64,000 bases of DNA from Halorhabdus salina (GTDB lineage: Archaea; Halobacteriota; Halobacteria; Halobacteriales; Haloarculaceae): contig NZ_JACDNP010000001.1 in assembly GCF_013839425.1 (NCBI RefSeq), forward strand, positions 1 through 64,000, in the 5' to 3' direction. This document shows positions 8,547-17,075 of this stretch, piece by piece. Each line of letters begins with the position of its first letter. Position 1 is the stretch's first letter. The position numbers were made by a program, and so were the translations under genes. The notes beneath the pieces were generated by a model. The model made no database searches. It had not been told where the DNA came from and saw only the letters and a list, made by a program, of their open reading frames with translations.

Positions 8547-9398
8547 GTGAGCGGACGGTCGGGGATCGACGGACTGACCCGGCGAGAGTTGCTCCGCGGT
8601 GGAGCGGCCGCCGGCACGGCCGCCGCCGGCCTGGCGGCGACTGGCACCGCCACGGCACAGTCGGGCGTGGATTTCGATGGCTGGTTTTCGGACGTCTCGA
8701 ACTACGACGGCATCGTCGACCGGCGCGGTCAGGACGAAGTGACCGTCGAGGTTGGCGTCCAGGCCAACGGGAGCGACTGGGGGTTCGGTCCCGCGGCAGT
8801 CAGAGTCGATCCCGGGACGACAGTCGTCTGGGAGTGGACTGGCCGTGGCGGCGCTCACAACGTCGTCGCCGAAAACGACGGCTATTCGTCGGGGACGGCG
8901 GTCAACGAAGCCGGCGAGACGTTCGAACAGACCTTCGAGGAGACGGGCATCTCGAAGTACTTTTGCGATCCCCACCTCGCGGTCGGCATGAAAGGGGCGA
9001 TCGTGATTGGTGATATGGGTGCCGGCGCAGGCGGCGAGGACGGCGGCGGCGGTAGCTTCCAGCTCTCCCAGGAAGGCTGGCTGCTGGCGGGGAGCTTCGG
9101 TCTGGCTGTCGCCTCACCGCTCATCTTTGCGGCGTTCTTGCGGTTCCGTGGCCGTGACAGAGCGGTCGGCCCATCGGACGAAACCCGAAACCAACTCAAG
9201 CGCGTCGAGGAGCGCGAGGGGCCGCCCGTGGCCGAGGAGGCCCCCGTCGAAGCGCCGGCACAGGAGATCGAACACGACGAGTACGACCCCTGGGGAACGC
9301 TCTCGCTGGTCATCGGCTATCTGTTGCTGGTGGTCACGCTGTGGGTGTTCATGTACTTCGTGGAGTTCCTGGGACGTGGCCCGACGGTAATCGGGTAG
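8547..9398 (+). CDS. Membrane-anchored halocyanin (blue copper), Tat substrate
   Basis: 283 aa with a GTG start. A twin-arginine signal ('TRRELLRGGAAAG', residues 11-23) is followed by an 'AAAGLAATGTATAQS' export region. Residues about 60-155 form a halocyanin domain with type 1 copper ligands H104 ('GGAHNV'), C140, H143 and M148 ('FCDPHLAVGM'). Unlike soluble halocyanins, a Gly-rich linker leads to a membrane helix (about 165-187), a charged loop rich in Glu/Pro, and a second helix at the C-terminus. It precedes subunit II by 12 bases, so it is probably the oxidase electron donor fused to an extra membrane subunit segment. Confidence 0.85.
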   Translation: MSGRSGIDGLTRRELLRGGAAAGTAAAGLAATGTATAQSGVDFDGWFSDVSNYDGIVDRRGQDEVTVEVGVQANGSDWGFGPAAVRVDPGTTVVWEWTGRGGAHNVVAENDGYSSGTAVNEAGETFEQTFEETGISKYFCDPHLAVGMKGAIVIGDMGAGAGGEDGGGGSFQLSQEGWLLAGSFGLAVASPLIFAAFLRFRGRDRAVGPSDETRNQLKRVEEREGPPVAEEAPVEAPAQEIEHDEYDPWGTLSLVIGYLLLVVTLWVFMYFVEFLGRGPTVIG

Positions 9399-9410
9399 GA
9401 GGGTACAGGT

Positions 9411-9932
9411 ATGGACATCCATCGCTTCGAAAAACTCTGGATCGCGATTGCACTGCTGTTGATCATCGGGTTCATTTCGACCGTTGCTTACGGTTCGCTG
9501 GGACCCGGCGTGAAGATGATAGACAACTCCGGCGGGACCATCGACGCCGAGGAGGTCCAGTCCGGGTCATCTGGGACTGGATTCGACGACCCAGGAGTCA
9601 CCAAGACGGGACCGAACGAGTACGAGGTCTACGTGAAAGCCCAGCAGTTCCAGTTCATCCCCGGCACGAGTCAGCCAATCGAGGTGCCCGCGGGTTCGAC
9701 AGTCACCTTCTACGTGACCGCGTCGGACGTCACCCACGGGTTCAACATCGCCGGCACAAACGTCAATACAATGGTCATTCCCGGACAGGTCGCAGAGTTG
9801 ACCGTCAACTTCGAGGAACCCGGTTCGTACGGCATCGTCTGTAACGAGTACTGCGGCGGCGGTCACCACACGATGGAAGGGCGACTCGAAGTCGTCCCGC
9901 AGTCGGAATATAACAGCACGGAGGGTGTCTGA
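9411..9932 (+). CDS. cbaB: Cytochrome c oxidase subunit II, ba3 type (CuA)
   Basis: 173 aa with one N-terminal membrane helix (about 10-30) and a cupredoxin domain. The binuclear CuA site is complete: H109 ('VTHGF') and C144-x3-C148-x3-H152-x2-M155 ('CNEYCGGGHHTM'). The single helix and short length are typical of ba3-type rather than aa3-type subunit II. The stop codon abuts the ATG of the subunit I gene at 9933, so the two are translated together. Confidence 0.9.
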   Translation: MDIHRFEKLWIAIALLLIIGFISTVAYGSLGPGVKMIDNSGGTIDAEEVQSGSSGTGFDDPGVTKTGPNEYEVYVKAQQFQFIPGTSQPIEVPAGSTVTFYVTASDVTHGFNIAGTNVNTMVIPGQVAELTVNFEEPGSYGIVCNEYCGGGHHTMEGRLEVVPQSEYNSTEGV

Positions 9933-11618
9933 ATGGCATTTGTCGACGAGTACCCCGACGCGGCGAAGGTTGTGCGCGCAAACTTCGGTGTGGCGTTCAT
10001 CGCGCTGGCCATCGGCGGCCTCTTCGGACTGATCCAGGCCCTCCATCGGACTGGCGTCTTCCGTGGGCTCATCAACTCGACGGATTACTATACCGTCCTC
10101 ACCGGCCACGGCGTCTTGCTGGCTCTGGTGTTTACGACGTTCTTCATCGCCGGGCTGTTCACCTGGGGTGTCACCAACAGTCTAGAGCGGTCACTGCCGA
10201 ACCCGCGATTGACGTGGGCGTGGTTCCTGACGATGCTCGTCGGGAGTGGGCTGGCGGCAATCGCGATCATCGGCGGGTTCTTCCCCGAGTTGCCTCTCAG
10301 TGCGGACGTCCTCTTCACATTCTACCCACCGCTGCAGGCCAGCCCGGTGTTCTACATCGGTGCGGCGCTATTGATCGTCGGCTCCTGGATCGCCGGGTTC
10401 GACTGGTTCCGAACCTTCTGGGCCTGGCGTAAAGACAACCCCGACGAACGCATTCCGCTCCAGACGTTCATGGTCCTGACGACGATGATCATGTGGTACG
10501 TCTCGACGGTCGGCGTCGCCATCGAGGTCGTCGTCTTCCTGATCCCGTGGTCGCTGGGGCTGATCAGCGAGGTCGACCCGCTCCTGACGCGGACGCTGTT
10601 CTGGTACTTCGGCCACCCAGTCGTCTACTTCTGGCTCATGCCAGCGTACTTCATCTGGTATACGATCCTGCCCAAGTTGGCCGGCGGTCGCCTCGTCAGC
10701 GACGCCCTGGCCCGGATCGTCTTCGTCCTGTTCGTCATCCTCTCGACGCCCGTCGGGTTCCACCACCAGTATCTGGATCCCGGCATCCCTGAGGGCTTCA
10801 AGTTTATCGCGATGACGAACACGATGTTCCTGCTGTTGCCGAGTCTGCTAACCGCCTTCACCGTCGTCGCGAGCATGGAACACGGCGCGCGCCAACGGGG
10901 CGGGACGGGCTATCTCTCCTGGCTGTGGAACCTGCCCTGGGACAATCCCGCCTTCGCCGGGAGCGCCCTCGCGGGCATCATGTTCGCCGCAGGTGGGTTC
11001 TCCGGAATGATCAACGCCGGGATGAACATCAACTATCTCATCCACAACACGCTGTGGGTACCGGGTCACTTCCACCTGACCGTCGGGACCGCCGCTGCCC
11101 TGACGTTCATGGCCGTCTCCTACTGGTTGGTCCCACAGATAACCGGCAAGCGCCTCCAGCACCGCAATCTGGCGATCGTCCAGCCGTACGTCTGGTTCGT
11201 CGGGATGACGTTGATGTCAAATGCGATGCACCGGGCTGGCCTGGCCGGTGTGCCGCGACGGACGGCCGAACCGGAGTACAACGTCGTCGATGCGACCTTC
11301 CCCGAGGTACTTGGTGGGATGGGTGAGATGCAAATCCAGATCGCCCTTGGTGGGACGCTGTTGTTCCTCGGACTCGGGCTGTTCCTCGTCGTGATGACGG
11401 GAACCTGGCTCGCCGAGCGTGGCCGGGGGACACTATCGGTCAATAGCCATCTGCCGGCGGCGCTTTCGGGCCCCGAACACTCGCCCCGGGTGCTTGATAA
11501 CCTGCGACTGTGGACGGCCATCGCGATCGTCCTCATCCTGATCGCCTACGGGCCACCGATTGCGAGCATGATCGGCGACGGCGTCCTGAACCCAGGCAGT
11601 CCCGGGTTCCCCGTCTGA
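9933..11618 (+). CDS. cbaA: Cytochrome c oxidase subunit I, ba3 type
   Basis: 561-aa heme-copper oxidase core with at least twelve membrane helices. Metal ligands are visible: H59 ('TGHG', low-spin heme), H228 and Y232 ('GHPVVYFW', CuB ligand with the cross-linked Tyr), H277/H278 ('FHHQYLDPG', CuB), and H379/H381 ('GHFHLTVG', the two hemes). The Glu of the A-type 'GHPEVY' motif is replaced by Val, as expected for B-family (ba3) oxidases. It reduces oxygen to water and pumps protons at the membrane. Operon: halocyanin, subunit II, subunit I. Confidence 0.92.
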   Translation: MAFVDEYPDAAKVVRANFGVAFIALAIGGLFGLIQALHRTGVFRGLINSTDYYTVLTGHGVLLALVFTTFFIAGLFTWGVTNSLERSLPNPRLTWAWFLTMLVGSGLAAIAIIGGFFPELPLSADVLFTFYPPLQASPVFYIGAALLIVGSWIAGFDWFRTFWAWRKDNPDERIPLQTFMVLTTMIMWYVSTVGVAIEVVVFLIPWSLGLISEVDPLLTRTLFWYFGHPVVYFWLMPAYFIWYTILPKLAGGRLVSDALARIVFVLFVILSTPVGFHHQYLDPGIPEGFKFIAMTNTMFLLLPSLLTAFTVVASMEHGARQRGGTGYLSWLWNLPWDNPAFAGSALAGIMFAAGGFSGMINAGMNINYLIHNTLWVPGHFHLTVGTAAALTFMAVSYWLVPQITGKRLQHRNLAIVQPYVWFVGMTLMSNAMHRAGLAGVPRRTAEPEYNVVDATFPEVLGGMGEMQIQIALGGTLLFLGLGLFLVVMTGTWLAERGRGTLSVNSHLPAALSGPEHSPRVLDNLRLWTAIAIVLILIAYGPPIASMIGDGVLNPGSPGFPV

Positions 11619-11659
11619 CGGGGCCACATCCAAGTGGCCGGCAATTGAATACCAGACCG

Positions 11660-12175
11660 ATGGAACGTGCGACGCTCGTGAAGGTGTTGCTCGTCGTCGC
11701 GATCGGGATTCCGCTTTTGATCGAAGGGGCAACCTTTCTCAGCCTGTTCAATCAGCACCTCGGCAGTGAGGACACGGCCGGGACGCCGACGCCGGCCCCC
11801 GAGACGTTCTCGGTTGGCGACGATCTCCTGACGAACGTCCACGGGGAAAACGTGACGGCGACGATCGAAAACGGCTCGATCCAGGCGACCGACGACGCCT
11901 GGCTGTTCACCCTGGAGATCGATGTCCAGAACAGTGGGCCAGGACCGGTCGCCGTCAACGTCGGGCCACTCAGGACCGGCGACGGGACAGTTGGATCGAC
12001 TGTCGCCGAAAGCGGCGAAATCGGGCCGAGTGCCTCGACGACACTGTTCGTTCAGTGGTCGCTCCCGACAGGTGAGACGCCCCAGTCACTGACGGTGACC
12101 AGAACGCGCTACGGGAGCGATCCGATTACCACGGAGAGGACTGTCCGGATCGGTGGCTTCCCCGTCCAGCGATAA
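11660..12175 (+). CDS. Membrane-anchored extracytoplasmic protein of the oxidase operon
   Basis: 171 aa. One N-terminal helix ('LVKVLLVVAIGIPLLIEGA') is followed by a linker ('GTPTPAPE') and a beta-rich domain of about 120 residues outside the membrane. It starts 42 bases after subunit I and is the last gene in the operon. No family recognised; a ba3 accessory subunit is possible from position. Start at 11660 places the helix at the very N-terminus. Confidence 0.65.
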   Translation: MERATLVKVLLVVAIGIPLLIEGATFLSLFNQHLGSEDTAGTPTPAPETFSVGDDLLTNVHGENVTATIENGSIQATDDAWLFTLEIDVQNSGPGPVAVNVGPLRTGDGTVGSTVAESGEIGPSASTTLFVQWSLPTGETPQSLTVTRTRYGSDPITTERTVRIGGFPVQR

Positions 12176-12241
12176 CGCGTACAGGACGTTTCCGGGATAC
12201 CGGCAGGAATTTTGGGTCGATTCGAACGTCGTTCCCTATGG

Positions 12242-13378
12242 TCACTCCGCGCCGCCGATAACCGACGAGAGCTGTTCGCGCCACGCTTCGAGGTCTTCGA
12301 TCGTGTCCTCGATATCTTCCAGTCGGTCGTCGATCTCGCTCGTGTCGCCGACCTGCTCAGAGACGTCCTCGATCTGGGATTCGAGGTCCGTCACCGTCGA
12401 ATCGAGGTCCTCGACAGTCGCCTCGACGTCGTCGACAGTCTCGCTGTGGGTCGAGACAGTGTCCTGGACTGACCCGACCTCGCCTTCGATCGCTTCGAGT
12501 TCACGCTGGACGCTCGAAAGATCACCCTCGAACGATTCGAGACGATCGCGGAACTCCTCGATTAATTCGTCACCCTGTCCGTTCTCGTCGAGGAACTCCT
12601 CAAGGGCGGACGTATACGCGGTGAGGTCACTGACTTCGTTCTGGAGGTGCTGGATCCGGGCGTCGACAGCACCGTCCCCGTCACCGCCTCCGCCTCCGCC
12701 GGAACCGCCGGGCCCGCCCAGATCAAGTTCCTCTTCGAGTACCGCCAGGGTGGCGTCGTCGACGGCGTCCTGCCGGATCTCGGCGGCGAGCGTCTTGGCG
12801 ACCGAGCCAGGTTTGACACCGTCGATCGTCGCTCCGTCACCGCTTTCAGCACTTTCACTGCCTGCTTGCTCTTCGTTGGGATCGGCCAGATCCAGGGTTT
12901 CGATCTCCTCGTCGTCGGTGTCTTCCAGCCCTGGCACGCTGTCGCTGTCACCCGCGATGACGTCCCGAACCACGTCGCTGCCGGCGTCCTCAACCAGATC
13001 TTCCTCGGCTTCCATTGGCGGGTCGACGGACTCGATCGTCGGTTCAGTCAGGAATTTCTCGACGTCATCTGTCCCCGTCGCGCGGATCCCGTAGACGGTC
13101 GTGTACTCCGAATCCGCATCGATCTCCCGTTCGAAGGTGATTGTGTCCTCGTCGATTGTCCAATGTTCGCTGCCGTACTCCGGGTGAAAGCCGAGATCCT
13201 CGACGGTAACATCGCCCGGCACGTCGTCGGTTAGCGTGACCGTCACCGGTTCAGTCCGCTGGGACGTGATGTTGAACGCGATCGCAGGAACCGGGAACTC
13301 GTCGGCCTCGAACCGCTTGACGACAGTGATACCGTCCGCGGAGAGAGTTACCGGCTCGTACGTCTGCGTGTTGCTCAT
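12242..13378 (-). CDS. Haloarchaeal coiled-coil protein, function unknown
   Basis: 378 aa, strongly acidic. Residues about 5-115 form a beta-rich domain. Next comes a disordered Asp/Glu/Ser segment, a conserved-looking helical patch ('PGSVAKTLAAEIRQDAVDD'), a poly-Gly linker, and from about residue 225 to the end a long heptad-rich coiled coil. No signal peptide or membrane helix, so it is cytoplasmic. It is convergent with the oxidase operon. The architecture suggests a structural or scaffold protein, but I do not recognise a function. Confidence 0.7.
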   Translation of the reverse strand: MSNTQTYEPVTLSADGITVVKRFEADEFPVPAIAFNITSQRTEPVTVTLTDDVPGDVTVEDLGFHPEYGSEHWTIDEDTITFEREIDADSEYTTVYGIRATGTDDVEKFLTEPTIESVDPPMEAEEDLVEDAGSDVVRDVIAGDSDSVPGLEDTDDEEIETLDLADPNEEQAGSESAESGDGATIDGVKPGSVAKTLAAEIRQDAVDDATLAVLEEELDLGGPGGSGGGGGGDGDGAVDARIQHLQNEVSDLTAYTSALEEFLDENGQGDELIEEFRDRLESFEGDLSSVQRELEAIEGEVGSVQDTVSTHSETVDDVEATVEDLDSTVTDLESQIEDVSEQVGDTSEIDDRLEDIEDTIEDLEAWREQLSSVIGGAE

Positions 13379-13557
13379 GAACATACGTCGGTGAACCAAC
13401 GGTATTAAAGTTACTTCCGCTGGCGCTCCCTGAGCTCGTCACAGGTCGATTCGATCACCGATGTCGACGACATCGAGTCGCCTGGGGCTGGCCATCTTTC
13501 GAAGAGCACGTCGAAACAGACAACGGTAGGGAGGGAACTAGCGGGGACAGCGTCGGT

Positions 13558-13953
13558 CTAGTGCTGACAGCAGCCGCCGGCCTTCTCGCCGAAATCGACC
13601 GCCAGTTCGGCCGAAATTTCCGCATCAACGCGCCCGAGGCGTCGCTCCAGAGCACTTTGGGCCTGCAGGTACTCTTCCATCACCGGCAAGGACTGGAGGT
13701 CCTGGTGGGCGTCTTCGAGTTCACGGCGATCGAGTTCGCTGGCCTCGCCACGTTGCTTCGCGCGCTGGAATGCCTCGCGTTTGCGCTCGAAGGTCGCGAT
13801 GTGTTCTTGAACCTCCTCGTCAGCCTCGACGGCGGCCTTCGCTTCACGAAAGTCCTCGTGTTCCGGCAGATCAGCGATCGCCTCCCCCAACTTGCTGGCG
13901 AGTCGGTCGACCGCCTCGATTTCCGTCTCACTGGTGTCAGTATCGACGCTCAT
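13558..13953 (-). CDS. YlbF/YmcA-family small helical protein
   Basis: 131 aa, all-helical ('VDRLASKLGEAIADLPEHEDFREAKAAVEADEEVQEHIATF'-type pattern over residues 12-55), with a helical 'LQSLPVMEEYLQAQ' block, as in the YlbF/YmcA (Com_YlbF) family. It ends with 'GGCCQH', a possible metal or redox tail. In Bacillus the family acts in an RNA-decay/competence complex; the role in archaea is unknown. Start at 13953 is chosen because upstream residues are Pro/Arg-rich and unlike the family. Confidence 0.7.
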   Translation of the reverse strand: MSVDTDTSETEIEAVDRLASKLGEAIADLPEHEDFREAKAAVEADEEVQEHIATFERKREAFQRAKQRGEASELDRRELEDAHQDLQSLPVMEEYLQAQSALERRLGRVDAEISAELAVDFGEKAGGCCQH

Positions 13954-14041
13954 ACCGCTACGTGGGTCACGACGAGTAAAACCAGTCGGAAGGGAGCAGG
14001 TTCGGCCGGTTGTTCCGCGAATCTGTTCTGGCTCGTCTGGC

Positions 14042-15166
14042 TCACCGCTCGTCGACTGGGGCCCACTCACGCCCGCGGCCCCCGACAAACTTGCTCCGCG
14101 GGCGAATCAGTCGGTTGTTCTCGCGCTGTTCGAGACAGTGGGCCGTCCAGCCGGCGACCCGCGAAATCGCAAAGGTTGGCGTGAACAACTCGGGCGGGAT
14201 GCCGACGCCATGGAGCAGGACAGCCGTGTAGAACTCGACGTTCGTGTCGAGATCCAGGTCGGGCCGGTGTTGGGCCAACACGTCCCTCGCCACGTCTTCG
14301 ATCGCCTTGGCCGTCGCAAAGAAATCGTCCTCGCCCTCGTAGAACGCCGCTGTGGCGTCTTCTAACACCGCAGCCCGTGGATCGCGGGCGTCGTACACCC
14401 GGTGGCCAAACCCCATCAGGCGGTCGCCGCGTTCCAGGCGCGTCTCGAGTTCGGCCCGCACGTTGTCAGTACCTTCGAGATCTTTGAGCATTCCCAAGAC
14501 CAGATCGGGTGCGCCGCCGTGGAGATCGCCACGGAGCGCACCGATCGCGCCCGTGATCGCCGAGACGAGTTCCGATTCCGTCGAGACGATCGTCCGGGCA
14601 GTAAACGTCGAGGCGTTGAGCCCGTGGTCGACGACCGCGGTAAGATACGTTTCCAGCCCCGCGACTTGGGCCGCAGTCGGCTCCTCGCCCGTCAGCATAT
14701 AGAGGTAGTTGGCCGCGTGGGAGAGATCTAATCGCGGTTCGATCGGTGCTTCCCCGGATATGACGCGCCAGTAGGTCGCCGTGATCGTCGGCAGCCGGGC
14801 GATAAGCCGGAGCGCATCGGCCTCGGGATCGTTGGGCTCGACGGCCGTGGCGGTCGCTGCACCCATCCGGAGCGCAGCCATCGGTCCGGCGCCACGCTGG
14901 GCAGCCGCCACGACGGCATCGTGGCAGGGTTCGGGGAGGGTCCGGTACGAGCAGAGTCGATCCTCGAAGGATGCCAGTTCGTCGGCGTCGGGCAGGCGAT
15001 CGTACAACAGGAGGAAGACCGTCTCGGGGTAGCTCGCGTTGGCCGCCAGCTCGGCGACGGGATAGCCCGCGATCCACAGCTGGCCGGCCTCGCCGTCGAT
15101 GTCGCTCAGGCGCGTCTCCGCGACGGTCACGTCCGCCAACCCCTCGTGAACCTCGTCGTCAGTCAT
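14042..15166 (-). CDS. Citrate synthase family protein
   Basis: 374 aa, the length of archaeal/type II-like citrate synthases. Motifs: 'DHGLNASTFTARTIVST', 'LHGGAP' (catalytic His), 'GFGHRVYDARDPRA' (second catalytic His) and 'NVEFYTAVLLHGVG' preceding the Arg-rich 'RPRSKFVG' C-terminus. It condenses acetyl-CoA (or propionyl-CoA) with oxaloacetate. The 'HGGAN' of many enzymes is 'HGGAP' here, so a methylcitrate-type or paralogous enzyme cannot be excluded. It is on the same strand as, and 88 bases upstream of, the YlbF-like gene. Confidence 0.85.
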   Translation of the reverse strand: MTDDEVHEGLADVTVAETRLSDIDGEAGQLWIAGYPVAELAANASYPETVFLLLYDRLPDADELASFEDRLCSYRTLPEPCHDAVVAAAQRGAGPMAALRMGAATATAVEPNDPEADALRLIARLPTITATYWRVISGEAPIEPRLDLSHAANYLYMLTGEEPTAAQVAGLETYLTAVVDHGLNASTFTARTIVSTESELVSAITGAIGALRGDLHGGAPDLVLGMLKDLEGTDNVRAELETRLERGDRLMGFGHRVYDARDPRAAVLEDATAAFYEGEDDFFATAKAIEDVARDVLAQHRPDLDLDTNVEFYTAVLLHGVGIPPELFTPTFAISRVAGWTAHCLEQRENNRLIRPRSKFVGGRGREWAPVDER

Positions 15167-15247
15167 CGCCTCCCTCTACTGACTCGGGGGGTAAAACTGT
15201 GGGCGACTCGGCGTCGCCCGCGTCGCGTGTCGAGTCGGTCGTTGCCC

Positions 15248-15802
15248 CTACTTCTCAGTCCCGTCCGTGTCGTCGCTTCCATCGCTGATGACGTCAGCCA
15301 GCCAATCGCCACGGACGAACACGATCGCCCCGACGAGTGCGGCCGTGACGTTCGAGAGCGCGATCGCGTACCACGCGCCGATCGCCCCGAGGGAGAACAC
15401 GAGGACGAACAGCGCAGCGAAGACCGCCCAAGCGCCCCACAGCGTCGTCACGCCGATGCCCATCGCCAGGCGAGTCGACCCCGAGCCGTAGAATGCCCCG
15501 TTCATCATGTGATAGGACGCCATGATGACCCAGGTCGGTGCAACAACCCGGAGGAACGTCGCACCGTGCTCGACGATCGGGGCGGCGTCCGGCCCAGTGA
15601 TGAACAGGCTCACGATCGGGCGTGCATACACGAACGTGAACGCCCCCGCGGCCAGGAAAGCAGCCGCCAGAATCGCGATGGCGACGTAGACCGTCCGGCG
15701 AGCTCGATCACGATGCCAGGAAGCAATAGCTTCCAGGGGGAGAACCGGCCGTGGGCCTGCATTGCAGGCCCAGTTACAGGGCGGCGGGCATGCGAACTGT
15801 CT
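15248..15802 (-). pseudogene. MATE efflux transporter remnant (C-terminal part)
   Basis: From about 15720 down to 15248 the frame encodes the last third of a MATE-family multidrug/sodium antiporter: 'DRARRTVYVAIAILAAA', then 'YARPIVSLFITGPDAAPI', 'MNGAFYGSGSTRLAMGI' and two more helices. The open frame runs on to an in-frame stop at 15803-15805 with sequence that no longer looks like MATE, and nothing upstream matches the first two thirds (family length is about 450-480 aa). A 5' deletion, probably at the aminotransferase boundary, is the simplest explanation. Confidence 0.65.
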
Positions 15803-15932
15803 CTACGGATGCCAACGCGGAGTATATGTCTTTCGTCACTCGCGAACGGTAGCGTCCCGGTTCCGGGCCGAATTCCGAGTCCGACCGCGCCCAGTAGCAA
15901 GGATTAACGCCCCCGCGTTCCCCGGAGGGTAT

Positions 15933-17054
15933 ATGACCCACTTCTCACAGCGCGTCGAGCAGGTTTCGATCTCGGGCATCCGCGAGGTCTTCGAAGCCGC
16001 CGGCGAGGACGCGATCAACCTCGGTCTGGGCCAGCCGGACTTTCCCGCCCCAGAACACGCTCGCGAGGCAGCCGTCGAGGCAATCCGCGCCGGCAAGGCC
16101 GACGCCTACACCTCGAACAAGGGCACCCGCGAGCTTCGGGAGGCCATCGCTGCAAAACACGCCAGGGACAACGATCTCGATGTCGACCCCGAGCACATCA
16201 TCGCCACGTCGGGCGGCAGCGAGGCGCTGCACCTCGCGCTGGAAGCCCACGTCGATGCAAATGAAGAAGTCATCTTCCCCGATCCGGGCTTTGTTTCCTA
16301 CGATGCACTAACCCATCTCGCGGGCGGCACGCCGAAGCCGATCGGCCTCCGGGACGACCTGACGCTCGATCCCGCCGCCGTCGAGGACGCCATTACCGAC
16401 GAGACTGCAGCCTTCGTCGTCAACAGTCCCGCCAACCCGACCGGTGCGGTCCAATCGCCCGAGGACATGCGCAAGTTCGCCCGCATCGCCGACGAGCACG
16501 ACGTGCTTTGCATCTCCGACGAGGTCTACGAACACATCGTCTTCGAGGGTGAGCACCGCTCGCCGGCGGAGTTCACAGAGAGCGACAACGTCGTCGTGGT
16601 CAACGCCTGCTCGAAGACTTACTCGATGACTGGCTGGCGGCTCGGCTGGGTCACTGGCAGCGAGGGCCGTATCGAGCGCATGCTTCGTGTCCATCAGTAC
16701 AGTCAGGCCTGTGCAAGCGCGCCCGCCCAGTTCGCCGCCGAAGCCGCACTCTCGGGGCCACAAGATCGCGTGTCGGAGATGGTCGAGGCCTTCCAGCAGC
16801 GCCGGGACGTGTTGCTCGACGGCTTCGAAGATATGGGGCTGGAAACCCCCAAGCCCCGCGGTGCGTTCTACGCGATGCCGAAGGTGCCAGCGGGCTGGGT
16901 CGATGCAGTGATCGATCGCGGCGTCGTGGTCGTTCCCGGCGACGCCTTCGGCGACGGCGGCACCGGCTACGCGCGGCTCTCCTATGCGACCGATCTCGAA
17001 CAGCTAAAGGAAGCGATCGAGGTTATGCGTGAAGCAACTGAAGCAGTTCAATAG
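15933..17054 (+). CDS. PLP-dependent aminotransferase (class I, aspartate-type)
   Basis: 373 aa. Fold-type I motifs: 'NLGLGQPDFPAPEH' at the start, 'VVNSPANPTGAV', 'CISDEVYEHIVF', and the PLP lysine in 'NACSKTYSMTGWRLGW', then 'GAFYAMP' and 'ARLSYA'. It transfers amino groups between amino acids and 2-oxo acids; substrate range is not readable. Start at 15933 is supported by GGAGG at 15924-15928 and by the family N-terminus. The longer upstream frame overlaps the MATE remnant and is not used. Confidence 0.88.
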   Translation: MTHFSQRVEQVSISGIREVFEAAGEDAINLGLGQPDFPAPEHAREAAVEAIRAGKADAYTSNKGTRELREAIAAKHARDNDLDVDPEHIIATSGGSEALHLALEAHVDANEEVIFPDPGFVSYDALTHLAGGTPKPIGLRDDLTLDPAAVEDAITDETAAFVVNSPANPTGAVQSPEDMRKFARIADEHDVLCISDEVYEHIVFEGEHRSPAEFTESDNVVVVNACSKTYSMTGWRLGWVTGSEGRIERMLRVHQYSQACASAPAQFAAEAALSGPQDRVSEMVEAFQQRRDVLLDGFEDMGLETPKPRGAFYAMPKVPAGWVDAVIDRGVVVVPGDAFGDGGTGYARLSYATDLEQLKEAIEVMREATEAVQ

Positions 17055-17075
17055 CTAACACCGTTATCGAGTCCC

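Noticed and set aside
8428-8550. 40-aa plus-strand frame just before halocyanin
   Set aside because: Arg/Ser/Thr-rich, no hydrophobic segment expected of an oxidase peptide, overlaps the halocyanin start.
15762-15932. 57-codon N-terminal extension of the aminotransferase
   Set aside because: Runs through the MATE remnant and lacks similarity to the family; a ribosome site supports the start at 15933.
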